From JACKIC01 sp964543795 (GTDB lineage Bacteria > Planctomycetota > UBA1135 > UBA2386), in contig CAZIZN010000005.1 in NCBI GenBank assembly GCA_964543795.1, forward strand, positions 178,970 through 242,969: DNA of 64,000 nucleotides, written 5' to 3'. The notes beneath the pieces are model-generated. The model worked only from the letters and a program-made list of their open reading frames with translations. It did not search any database and was not told the origin of the DNA. Shown in pieces: positions 26,084 to 33,693 of the stretch (the first letter of the stretch is position 1; every line of letters begins with the position of its first letter). Both the position numbers and the translations under genes were made by a program.

Positions 26084-27040
26084 TCAGAGACCGCGGTCGA
26101 ACGGCAGGTTCGCGGGCAGCTTCCAGCGCGTCTTCGCATCCTGCTGCGCGACGAACGAGATGCGCCAGATGCCCGCGCGCGCGAACAGCATGTAGAGCGG
26201 AGCGATCTCGCCCCAGGTCGCCGGGCCGTCGACGAGGAGCAGCAGTTCCCCGTCGCACACGGGTTGCCGCTTCGCCGGGCCCAGGTGCTCCACCTTCCAG
26301 CCGAACTGCTGGGGTATGCCGCGGACCAGGTCCTCCTGCTCGGCGGGCAGGCGTTTCCCGCCGGCCGCGACGCCGTCGAACATCACCGTCGTGAAGCCCG
26401 CCGCGCGCGCCAGTTCGACGGTGGTCAGCACGTCCTGCAACGAGGCGCTCGCACTCGCGTCGATGAGAATCTGTCCTTCGAACTTGCCGCCCTTGGCGGC
26501 GAGGAACGATTCGGCGAGCAGCGTGCGCAGGGCGGCGCGGTCGAGGTCCTTGCCGCGCAGGCGGTCGGGCTGGGCCTTCGTCCCGATCGTCACGGCCGTG
26601 TCGGTGCGCGCGAGACGAACGGTCGCCAGGAGGGCCGTCGCCGGCGATGCGGCCGCGGGCTGGCCGTCCTTCGCACGCTTCTCGGGCTTCGCCTCCGCGA
26701 CTTCCTCTTCCAGTTCCTCTTCCAGGGGCTCGTCGATCCGCCCCTTCTCGGGAGCCTCTCCGTGGTCGCCGAGACCTCGATCGATCGCCTGCACTTCGAA
26801 GCTGCCGTCCGCGCGGCGCACGAGCAACACGAGCGGCCCGGTGCCGGCCGCCATCTCGAGTCCACCTTCGCAGCGCGGCGGTCGCAGGCCGTCGGTTTCG
26901 ATGCGCTGCCGCACCAGACCGTCGGCGAGCGAGCGCCGCGGTGCCGCGGCCGCGCCGGGTTCTTGCGCGAATGCAGGTTCTTGCGCCAGGACGAGGGCCA
27001 GCAGCAGGCCGGGGACCAGGGTGCGCAGCGGCGGGACCAT
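26084..27040 (-). CDS. Exported protein with ExbD-like C-terminal half
   Basis: A 318-residue protein from the ATG at 27040, chosen because it begins the hydrophobic signal MVPPLRTLVPGLLLALVLA. A central acidic segment (~100-130, PLEEELEEEVAEAKPEK) separates two halves. The second half holds QILIDASASASLQDVLTTV and ARAAGFTTVMFDG, which resemble the ExbD/TolR periplasmic fold (D-x-x-x-x-x-x-V-x-x-x-x-x-x-A-x-x-G-F-x-x-V). No ExbB/TolQ gene is adjacent and there is no typical ExbD N-terminal transmembrane Asp. Resemblance only; function unknown. Confidence 0.65.
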   Translation of the reverse strand: MVPPLRTLVPGLLLALVLAQEPAFAQEPGAAAAPRRSLADGLVRQRIETDGLRPPRCEGGLEMAAGTGPLVLLVRRADGSFEVQAIDRGLGDHGEAPEKGRIDEPLEEELEEEVAEAKPEKRAKDGQPAAASPATALLATVRLARTDTAVTIGTKAQPDRLRGKDLDRAALRTLLAESFLAAKGGKFEGQILIDASASASLQDVLTTVELARAAGFTTVMFDGVAAGGKRLPAEQEDLVRGIPQQFGWKVEHLGPAKRQPVCDGELLLLVDGPATWGEIAPLYMLFARAGIWRISFVAQQDAKTRWKLPANLPFDRGL

Positions 27041-27087
27041 CCAGGCAGCATAGTCGACGACGCCGCGCCCGCGGCCAGCCCGCGCCG

Positions 27088-27315
27088 TCACGCCTTCGGT
27101 TTCGGCGGCGGCAGGTCGCGCGCGGGGCAGGCCGACTGCCAGCCCTGCCGCGCGTGCGAGCCGTCGCAGAACGGCTTGTTCGCCGAAAGACCGCAGCGGC
27201 ACAGCGAGACCACGGTTCGCCCGCCGAGGCCGAATTGCTTGCCCGTGGCGTCACAGAGGGTCAGTTCGCCTTCGATGCGCAGCGGTCCGTTGTCGTTGAC
27301 GGTGATCTTGGTCAT
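27088..27315 (-). CDS. CDGSH iron-sulfur domain protein
   Basis: A 75-residue small protein with the complete CDGSH 2Fe-2S motif. Ligands are Cys39 and Cys41 in CRC, Cys50 and His54 in KPFCDGSH. The N-terminal half (ITVNDNGPLRIEGELTLCD) is the usual beta segment of bacterial single-domain CDGSH proteins. The ATG at 27315 is preferred over an in-frame ATG 30 bp upstream because conservation begins there. Family members are redox or Fe-S transfer proteins; the partner is not evident from neighbours. Confidence 0.92.
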   Translation of the reverse strand: MTKITVNDNGPLRIEGELTLCDATGKQFGLGGRTVVSLCRCGLSANKPFCDGSHARQGWQSACPARDLPPPKPKA

Positions 27316-27445
27316 GGCCGCACGGTAGCCGATCCTGCCGTGCATGCGACGCCTCGTCGGACCTGCCGCCGGGCGTGACCCTCCGCGATCGCTCGCCTAT
27401 CGCCTAGCATCCAGGGACCCGACCCCCAAAGAACAGGACCAACCC

Positions 27446-28177
27446 GTGCCGCCCAGACTCGCCGCCCTGCTCCTCGTAGCCGCCTCGCTCACCGCCTGCC
27501 AGTCGCAGCCGGCCGCGGCAAAGGTTCCCGCCGGCCCGCCGTTCGTGCTCGAAGCCGGCGAGGTCACCATCAACGACCTCATCACGCGGAGCGCGGCCTA
27601 CCTGGGCTGGAACATCCTCGTGCAGGAGATCGAACTGACGATGGCCGGACCGGGCCAGTCCGTGTTCAAGCTGCAGCACCGCATCGAGACCGACCGCGAG
27701 GGATGTGTGGACCTGCTGACGGGCATGCTCGCAGGACGCAACTTCGCCGTCGTGCCGGTCCACGAGGCAACCGGTACGTACGAGGCGATCTCGCTCGTGG
27801 GCCCGCGCGCCCGCGAGGTCTTCAGCCGGGCGCCGCACCGCACACCGGAGGAGATCCTCGCGCGGCCCGACCGCCGCGTGCCCGTGACGACCATTGCCCC
27901 ACTCACGCATGCCAACGCCACCATCGCGACGAATGCCCTGCGGCCCTACTTCGCCAGCGTCGGCGGCGCCGGCGGGCTCACCCTCGGCAACATGGGCAAC
28001 AACAACGCCCTCGTGCTCACCGGCATGCAGGACCAGGTCGCCGCGGCGCTGAAGATGCTGCAGGGCATCGATGTGCCTGCGGCGGCGGCCGCCGCACCCA
28101 CGAAGCCGGGACTCGAACAGCGCCTCGAGGCGCTGACCCGGCGCATCGAAGCCATCGAGAAGCAGCTCGCAAAATAG
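27446..28177 (+). CDS. Lipoprotein with secretin N-terminal (N0/N1-like) domains, no secretin barrel
   Basis: About 243 residues from a GTG at 27446, where the lipoprotein signal begins (LAALLLVAASLTAC, lipid-Cys at 18). Residues ~35-105 (DLITRSAAYLGWNILVQEI) resemble the N0 domain. Residues ~135-210 (TIAPLTHANATIATNALRPYF, NNALVLTGMQDQVAAALKM) resemble the secretin_N/N1 fold of GspD/PilQ. The C-terminal ~25 residues form a coiled coil. The beta-barrel is absent, so it cannot form a pore alone; it may be an accessory or stand-alone N-domain protein. Its TAG stop lies within repeat unit E. Confidence 0.75.
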   Translation: MPPRLAALLLVAASLTACQSQPAAAKVPAGPPFVLEAGEVTINDLITRSAAYLGWNILVQEIELTMAGPGQSVFKLQHRIETDREGCVDLLTGMLAGRNFAVVPVHEATGTYEAISLVGPRAREVFSRAPHRTPEEILARPDRRVPVTTIAPLTHANATIATNALRPYFASVGGAGGLTLGNMGNNNALVLTGMQDQVAAALKMLQGIDVPAAAAAAPTKPGLEQRLEALTRRIEAIEKQLAK

Positions 28178-28212
28178 CTGCGTACTGAACCAGGTTCGTT
28201 CCACCACGATTT
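28171..28212 (+). repeat. Intergenic repeat unit E (single)
   Basis: The unit starts AAAATAGCTGCGTAC with one change in the dyad (TGAACCAGGTTCG) and ends CCACCACGATTT. It provides the TAG stop of the secretin-N lipoprotein gene and sits between convergent genes. Confidence 0.88.
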
Positions 28213-28277
28213 TCCGGCGCTCTACGGCGACGCGGAGGGGGACGAACTGGAAGCGGGCGACGCCGTCGGCGTGCCTG

Positions 28278-29354
28278 TCACTGGTTGCCGATGAGGCCGA
28301 CGCCGCCGTTCGTCGCGACGAAGCCGAGCGCATTCACGGTCGGATCGAAGACGAAGGCCTGGTTGTAGAAGCGCAGGCCGAGCGCGTAGATGTTGTTGGG
28401 GATGTCGTACTGACGGTTCGACGTGCCCGCGGCGTTGGCGATGAGGATCTGCGTGTCGAAGGGGTCGAGCAGGAGGCGGCAGCCGGGCGCGCCGTAGCTC
28501 ATGAGGTCCAGGGGCAGGGGCTGGTTGTTCCAACTGACGTTCGAAACCCCCAGCAGCAGCAGTTCGAGGGCCGAGGGCCTCGCCTGGACCAGGCGCACTC
28601 GGAACTGGTTGCCGATCTGCGGCGTGTCCGTGCTGAACAGTTGCGGTATCGCCGTGTGGCTCCGCTCGACGAAACCCATGACGAGGCCGAAGCTGCGCAC
28701 GGCGCCGCCGTTCGCGACGGTTGCCGTAGCGGGCGTGCCCCAGATGCTGATCGTGCCGCTCAGGTTGTCGATCGGATACCCGTAGATGCCGCTGCCCCAG
28801 CTGTTCCCGTACACCACGACTTCGATCAGCAGGTTCCGGCCCGGCTGCGGGACCCAGTCGAAGTCCGTCTGCCAGGGCATGGTCAGCAGCATCTCCGAGT
28901 AGCTCTGCGGGTGGGTCGCCGGCTGGTCGGGGAAGTCCACGACCGAGCGCGGCAACACGAGCACCGGCGCACCCGCGTCCCAGTTGCTCGCGAACGTGGT
29001 GCTCATCGTCGACGCCCATCGCGTCGTGTAGCCGACGCGGATCTCGAGATCGACCGCGAAGTTGTGCGCCACGGGCCCCGTGTGCGGTTGCCGGAGGGAC
29101 AGTGCGGCGATCGTGAACGCGTTCGGCAACTCGGAACCGAGGAACACCTGCTGGTATCGATTCGGAGTCCAGCCGAACGGGATCGCGTTGCCGCTGCCCC
29201 AGGAGTTGTTCGCTGCCGCCGGGAGCAGCTGGGTGCCGGCGAGCCCCGTGCCGGTCCCTGGGCAGCCGGCGCCAAAGGTCGCGTAGGTTGCCGTGACCTG
29301 CGCCAGACACGGCGCCGCAGCGGCGAACGCCAGGAAGAACGACGCGAGTTGCAT
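28278..29354 (-). CDS. Exported beta-rich hypothetical protein
   Basis: A 358-residue protein with signal MQLASFFLAFAAAAPCLAQ. It is rich in Trp/Asn/Gly beta segments, for example NSWGSGNAIPFGWTPN near the N-terminus and NSWGSGIYGYPIDN in the middle. The C-terminal ~100 residues (LLLLGVSNVSWNN to NGGVGLIGNQ) match the pattern of the recurring terminal module. No catalytic motif is seen. It resembles the product of 4656-5765 in size and style. Likely surface-exposed; function unknown. It is transcribed alone. Confidence 0.7.
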   Translation of the reverse strand: MQLASFFLAFAAAAPCLAQVTATYATFGAGCPGTGTGLAGTQLLPAAANNSWGSGNAIPFGWTPNRYQQVFLGSELPNAFTIAALSLRQPHTGPVAHNFAVDLEIRVGYTTRWASTMSTTFASNWDAGAPVLVLPRSVVDFPDQPATHPQSYSEMLLTMPWQTDFDWVPQPGRNLLIEVVVYGNSWGSGIYGYPIDNLSGTISIWGTPATATVANGGAVRSFGLVMGFVERSHTAIPQLFSTDTPQIGNQFRVRLVQARPSALELLLLGVSNVSWNNQPLPLDLMSYGAPGCRLLLDPFDTQILIANAAGTSNRQYDIPNNIYALGLRFYNQAFVFDPTVNALGFVATNGGVGLIGNQ

Positions 29355-29505
29355 GTGGAGATCTCCGGGGTGCGATCGAGGATGCAGGGACTGTCAACCG
29401 TAGGCGCGGCGTTCGCGCAGCGGCATGCGTCGAGTCGCGCACCGTCGGTGTGCTTCATGTCGTAGGGGAAGCCGCTTGCCGGCGGACGCACGGTGGCGGG
29501 GCCCC

Positions 29506-30027
29506 TCAGTGGTCGCCATCGTCGTCGTCGTGCGCCCGGGTCGGTGCTGCCGTTGCCGGCGCCGCACTCGATGTCTGTGCGAACACCGCGCCGGCGTTGT
29601 GTCGGTAGACGAGTTCCCCGCCTTGCTGCCCGACCTGGTAGCCGAGGCCTAGCACGGCGAGGGTTCCCACGCACGTCGCAGCGCCAGCGATCAGGACCGT
29701 GGACCGCCGGCGCAGCAGCAGCGGCGCCAGCGCCACCCCGAGCAGGAGGCCACCGGCCCAGACGAACTGCTCGGCGGCTTCCTCGTGCTGCTCGAGCACC
29801 GCGTGCGGCACGACCCGTTCGACGCGATCTTCGTCGTCTTCGCCGCTGCGCATCGCCAGGATGCCGCTGCCGACGAGCAGGGCCTGGCCGGCGACGACGA
29901 GCGCCCAGCTGCGTTGGTGCAGCCAGTCGCGCCAGATGGCCAGCAGCAGGCCGCCGCTCAGCAGCGGCAGCAGCACGGCCAGGGCGATCGGAAGGTGGAC
30001 GATCTTCGGATGGAGAGGGAGGTCCAT
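29506..30027 (-). CDS. DUF2231-like small membrane protein
   Basis: A 173-residue protein from the ATG at 30027 (an AGGAGCC-type purine-rich site precedes it). It starts with the DUF2231 signature HPKIVHLPIAL and has four predicted transmembrane segments (~12-32, ~42-60, ~88-106, ~113-131). An acidic loop (EDDEDRVERVV) lies between helices 2 and 3. A His/Asp-rich C-terminal tail (RAHDDDDGDH) could bind metal. It is divergent from the LuxR-type regulator, with 118 bp between starts. Function unknown; DUF2231 proteins often accompany cytochrome or metal systems. Confidence 0.72.
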   Translation of the reverse strand: MDLPLHPKIVHLPIALAVLLPLLSGGLLLAIWRDWLHQRSWALVVAGQALLVGSGILAMRSGEDDEDRVERVVPHAVLEQHEEAAEQFVWAGGLLLGVALAPLLLRRRSTVLIAGAATCVGTLAVLGLGYQVGQQGGELVYRHNAGAVFAQTSSAAPATAAPTRAHDDDDGDH

Positions 30028-30145
30028 GGTGAGGGCTCCTGGGTCGAGGTGTTCGCGGGGCAGTTTCGTTCGGCGATGCCTACGTTGAGGATCGGCGCGC
30101 ATCGCCGGATCGGCCATCCACCATGTGTGATAGCCTCGACGCCGC

Positions 30146-30718
30146 ATGGACTTGGAGCAGGTGCGTGCGCCTCATGACGGATCCGAGCGCCGGTTGCTCG
30201 CGGCCGCGGCGGCGCTGTTCGGCGCGATCGCGCTCCTGGCCGGTGCAGACATCGTGGCGGACCTGGGCGAGGGAACGACCCTCGGGCACGTGGTCATCGA
30301 GGGTCTGGTGGTGCTGGTGGGTTCGGCCGGCTTGTGGATCGGGCTGCACCGCATGCATCGCCTGCGCGCCGCGGAACGATCGGCGCGGCAGATGGCCGAA
30401 GAACTCGGCGAACGACTCGTCTCCGTGCGCCAGGAGGCCGATCGCTGGCGTCTCGAAGCCAAGGACCTGCTGCAGGGACTCGGTGCCGCCATCGAGCGGC
30501 AGCTGGCGCGGTGGGGCCTCACGGCAGCCGAGAAGGAGATCGCCCTGCTGCTGCTAAAGGGGTTGAGTCACAAACAGGTGGCTGAGTTGCGCGGCAGCAG
30601 CGAAGCCACCGTGCGCCAGCAGGCGCGGGCCGTCTACAAGAAGGCGGGGGTGGAGGGGCGGCACGACCTCGCCGCCTTCTTCCTCGAAGGGGTCCTGGTG
30701 CCGCCGCCTAGCGATTGA
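30146..30718 (+). CDS. Membrane-anchored LuxR-type (HTH) transcriptional regulator
   Basis: A 190-residue protein with two N-terminal transmembrane helices (~17-40 and ~48-68), a coiled-coil linker (~72-115) and a C-terminal LuxR/GerE helix-turn-helix. The HTH shows LTAAEKEIALLLLKGLSH, VAELRGSSEATVRQQARAVY and KAGVEGRHDLAAF. There is no receiver domain, so input probably comes from the membrane or from protein-protein contact. It is divergent from the DUF2231 membrane protein, which makes that gene the most likely target. A TGTGATAGC sequence 10-15 bp before the ATG may be part of its own promoter. Confidence 0.88.
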   Translation: MDLEQVRAPHDGSERRLLAAAAALFGAIALLAGADIVADLGEGTTLGHVVIEGLVVLVGSAGLWIGLHRMHRLRAAERSARQMAEELGERLVSVRQEADRWRLEAKDLLQGLGAAIERQLARWGLTAAEKEIALLLLKGLSHKQVAELRGSSEATVRQQARAVYKKAGVEGRHDLAAFFLEGVLVPPPSD

Positions 30719-30782
30719 GGCGGACGGGCCCGCTGGCGGAACCTGGTCCGGTCGTGCCCGCTGCGGCGTGCGCCGCCTGCGG

Positions 30783-30821
30783 AAATGGTCGTCGAACGAA
30801 CCAGGTTCGGTACGCAACGAT
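30783..30821 (-). repeat. Intergenic repeat unit F (single)
   Basis: An inverted-orientation unit with the perfect dyad CGAACCAGGTTCG and flank GGTACGCAACGAT. Its outer end abuts the TGA stop (30821-30823) of the SDR gene. It sits between convergent genes, 64 bp after the LuxR-type gene. Confidence 0.85.
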
Positions 30822-31816
30822 CACAGGTCGCTGGAGTCGAGGCTGCCGGCGTCGCGCAGTTCGCGGAAGCGGCGCACGGTCGCGCGGATGCCCGCAGCCA
30901 GGTCGGTGTGCGGCAGCCCGGGATACGCGGCGTGGATCGCGCGGCCGTCGAGCCGCGGCGGGATCGGGATGCGGGGGCCCGCGGCGGTGATGGTGCCCCT
31001 GGCGTCGGGGCACTCGCGTTCGATCGCCGCGACGACCGTCGCGACGTCGACCGTGTCGCCGTGCAGGTTGTAGACGAAGGCGCCGTCCACGCCGTTCACC
31101 GGCGGGCCGTCGGCGCCGGCGACGAACGCCGCAGCGGTGTCGGCGACGTAGTGGAAGTCGGTGGGACCGGAGAAGGCGATGCGGTAGGGGCGGCCGAGCA
31201 CCGCCGCCTTCATCGCGGTCGTCGGTCCCGCCGTCATGCCGCGATCGCGGCCGACGCCGTAGACGGTCAACGGTCGCAGTCCCGCGCTCGGCAGCTGTTT
31301 GTCGAGCCAGTAGACGCGCGCGGTGCCTTCGTTGGCGCGCTTGTAGACGCCGTAGTGCGTGACCGGTTCGCAGGGCGCCGACTCGTCGGGGGCCGCTCCG
31401 TCGGCGAGCGCGCCGTCGTCTTCGCTCGGGCCGAACACGGCGGCCGAACTCGCGTAGCAGATGCGCGGCACGCCGGCCGCGAGTGCTGCCTCGAACAGAT
31501 GGATGGTGCCGAGCACGTTGACCCGGGCGCCCAGTGCCGGGTCCTGCCTGCAGAACGGCACCTGCAGGCCGGCGAGGTGCACGATCGCGTGCGGGCGCGC
31601 AGCTGCGACCGCGCGCCGCGTCGCCTCGGAGTCGGTGATGTCGCCGTGCACGAACTGCACCCGCTCGAACTCGTCGTCGGACAGCAGATCGCGCAGCCGC
31701 CGCGCGTCGGTGCCGAGGTCGAAGACGACCGGCGTGTCGCCGCGCTGCACGAGGTGGCGGCAGACCCAGGCGCCGATGCAGCCGAGTGCGCCGGTGACGA
31801 AGTAGTTCTTGCTCAT
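30821..31816 (-). CDS. NAD-dependent epimerase/dehydratase-family SDR (candidate sugar 1-dehydrogenase)
   Basis: A 331-residue extended SDR with cofactor motif VTGALGCIGAW at 7-17, a Ser-containing YASSAAVFG, and the catalytic pair in YGVYKRANE. The family includes UDP-sugar epimerases and uronate dehydrogenases. The start (ATG 31816) overlaps the stop of an L-fuconolactonase-type hydrolase by 4 bp. That coupling suggests it oxidises a free sugar to the lactone opened by its partner. An epimerase role remains possible. Its TGA stop touches repeat unit F. Confidence 0.88.
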   Translation of the reverse strand: MSKNYFVTGALGCIGAWVCRHLVQRGDTPVVFDLGTDARRLRDLLSDDEFERVQFVHGDITDSEATRRAVAAARPHAIVHLAGLQVPFCRQDPALGARVNVLGTIHLFEAALAAGVPRICYASSAAVFGPSEDDGALADGAAPDESAPCEPVTHYGVYKRANEGTARVYWLDKQLPSAGLRPLTVYGVGRDRGMTAGPTTAMKAAVLGRPYRIAFSGPTDFHYVADTAAAFVAGADGPPVNGVDGAFVYNLHGDTVDVATVVAAIERECPDARGTITAAGPRIPIPPRLDGRAIHAAYPGLPHTDLAAGIRATVRRFRELRDAGSLDSSDL

Positions 31817-32658
31817 GGCACGTGTGGCAGACGGTAGATGCGGGCGGCGTTGCCGCCGAACAACGCGTCGCGTTCGGTTGCCGACAGCGTCGCCGCGGCC
31901 CAGTCGGCGACCAGGTCGTGCACGGCGGCATGGTCGTCGGCCGCCAGCAGGCACACGGGCCAGTCGCTGCCGAACAGCAGGCGCCGCGGACCGAACGCGT
32001 CGAGCGCGGTGTCGAGGAAGGCGCGGAAGTCGTCGGGCCGCCAGGCGTGCCAGCGCGCCTCGGTGACGAGCCCCGACACCTTGCAGGCGACGTGCTCGTG
32101 GCGCGCCAGCAGCCGCAGCTGCGAACTCCACGGTTCGCGCTGCTGGCGCACGATGCGCGGCTTGGCCAGATGGTCGAGCACGATCGCGACCGTCGGCAGC
32201 GCCGCGGCGAAGCGCGCGGCCGCGGCGAGGTGTCGCGGGTGGATCAGCAGGTCGTAGACGAGCCCGTGGGCCGCGAGCGTCGCGACGCCGCGCTGGAAGT
32301 CGGCGCGCAGCAGGAACCCGTCGTCGGGTTCGTCCTGCACGAGGTGGCGCAGGCCGCGCAGCGCCGGGTTCGCGGCGAGGTCCGCAACCACGGCCGCGGC
32401 ATCGGGGGCCGTGAGGTCGGCCCAGCCGACTACGCCGCGCACGAGCGGATGCGCCGCCGCGAGTCCGAGCAGGAACCCGTTCTCCGCGGCGGTGGGGCGC
32501 GCCTGCACGGCGATGCAGCCGTCGAAGCCGCGCGCGGCGAGCGCGGGGGAGAGGTCGTCCGGCAGGTAGTCGCGCGCCAGCCGCCGCATGTCCGCGCCGA
32601 TCCACGGGAACTCGGCCGGAACATAGCGCCAGAAGTGCTGGTGGGCGTCGATGCGCAC
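31813..32658 (-). CDS. Amidohydrolase-family sugar lactonase (L-fuconolactonase-like, COG3618)
   Basis: A 281-residue TIM-barrel hydrolase from a GTG at 32658. Metal-ligand motif DAHQHFW is at 4-10, with WIGADMRRLARDYLP near 20-35, a conserved VLDHLAKPRI around 150, ACKVSGL near 190 and the C-terminal FGSDWPVC. These are the hallmarks of the COG3618 group, which opens 1,4/1,5-lactones of 6-deoxysugars and related acids. It is coupled to the downstream SDR and divergent from a sugar ABC transporter, all consistent with uptake and oxidation of a monosaccharide. Confidence 0.9.
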   Translation of the reverse strand: MRIDAHQHFWRYVPAEFPWIGADMRRLARDYLPDDLSPALAARGFDGCIAVQARPTAAENGFLLGLAAAHPLVRGVVGWADLTAPDAAAVVADLAANPALRGLRHLVQDEPDDGFLLRADFQRGVATLAAHGLVYDLLIHPRHLAAAARFAAALPTVAIVLDHLAKPRIVRQQREPWSSQLRLLARHEHVACKVSGLVTEARWHAWRPDDFRAFLDTALDAFGPRRLLFGSDWPVCLLAADDHAAVHDLVADWAAATLSATERDALFGGNAARIYRLPHVP

Positions 32659-32712
32659 GCGGCGGATTGTGGTGGCTGGCGGGGGCCCCGCAAGCAGCTA
32701 TCGTGCGGCGCC

Positions 32713-33693
32713 GTGACCGCCATGCTGCGAACGCTCGCCCTCGTCCTGCTCGCCCTGTTCGCCGGCGCTTGCGGGGATCCGCCCGCCGCCACCCGAACCG
32801 GCGGCAAACCGCGCATCGCCGTGATCCCCAAGGGCACGACGCACGTGTTCTGGAAGTCGGTCGAGGCCGGTGCGCGCGCCGCGGCCGGGCCGGCCGGCGT
32901 CGAGGTGGTCTGGAAGGGCCCGCTGCAGGAGAACGACCGCGCGCAGCAGATCCAGCTCGTGCAGCAGTTCGTCAGCGAAGGCGTCGCCGGGATCGCGCTG
33001 GCCCCGCTCGACCTGATGGCGCTGCGCCCGGTCGTCGACCAGGCCAAGGCGAAGGGCATCCCGGTGGTGATCTTCGACTCGGCGCTGAACGGCCTGCCCG
33101 GCGAGGACTTCGACTGCTATGTCGCGACGCAGAACGAGATCGCCGGCGAGCTCGCGGGCCGGCACCTCGCGTCGCTGTTGCAGGACGGTGCCGCAGGCAA
33201 GCCCGCCAAGGTCGTGATGCTGCGCTACCAGATCGGCTCGGCGTCGACCGAGCAGCGCGAAGCGGGCTTCCTGAAGGTGGCGCGCGCCGCGGGCCTCGAC
33301 GTGATAGTGCACAACCGCTACGCCGGCGCGACGGCGGGCGAGGCGAAGACGCAGGCGCTGACGCTCGCGGACCGCCTGCGCGAGGCGGACGGCATCTTCT
33401 GCTCCAACGAGTCGGCCACCGCCGGCATGCTGCTGGCCCTCGAGCAGCTGCAGCTCGCCGGCCGGAAGAAGTTCGTCGGCTTCGACAGCTCGCCGCCGCT
33501 CGTGCAGGCGCTGCGCGCCGGCACCATCGACGGACTGCTCGTGCAGGATCCGCGCCGCATGGGCGAACTGTCGGTGCAGGTCCTCGCCGCGCGCATCGCC
33601 GGCAAGACCGTCGAGCCGGTGATCGACACCGAGGCCGTCCTGGTCACGAAGGCGAACATGCACGAGCCCGCGGTCCTGCGCCTGCTCGAATGA
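32713..33693 (+). CDS. Sugar ABC transporter substrate-binding lipoprotein (RbsB-like)
   Basis: A 326-residue periplasmic-binding protein from a GTG at 32713; an ATG 9 bp later is an alternative start. The lipoprotein signal ends LALFAGAC (Cys20). The Peripla_BP_4 fold is visible in IAVIPKGTTHVFWKSVEAGA, GIALAPLDLMALRPVVDQA, GIPVVIFDSALNG, IFCSNESATAGMLLAL and KKFVGFDSSPPLVQAL. Such proteins bind ribose, xylose, fucose or related sugars at the outer face of the inner membrane. It is the first gene of a binding protein-ATPase-permease operon. Confidence 0.92.
   Translation: MTAMLRTLALVLLALFAGACGDPPAATRTGGKPRIAVIPKGTTHVFWKSVEAGARAAAGPAGVEVVWKGPLQENDRAQQIQLVQQFVSEGVAGIALAPLDLMALRPVVDQAKAKGIPVVIFDSALNGLPGEDFDCYVATQNEIAGELAGRHLASLLQDGAAGKPAKVVMLRYQIGSASTEQREAGFLKVARAAGLDVIVHNRYAGATAGEAKTQALTLADRLREADGIFCSNESATAGMLLALEQLQLAGRKKFVGFDSSPPLVQALRAGTIDGLLVQDPRRMGELSVQVLAARIAGKTVEPVIDTEAVLVTKANMHEPAVLRLLE

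Noticed and set aside
26084..27040. Tellurite-resistance island around TerC
   Set aside because: No terA, terB, terD or terZ homologues are nearby; TerC stands alone and its family is better linked to metal export.
8170..30821. The repeats as a CRISPR array
   Set aside because: Units are kilobases apart, in both orientations, without regular spacers or cas genes.
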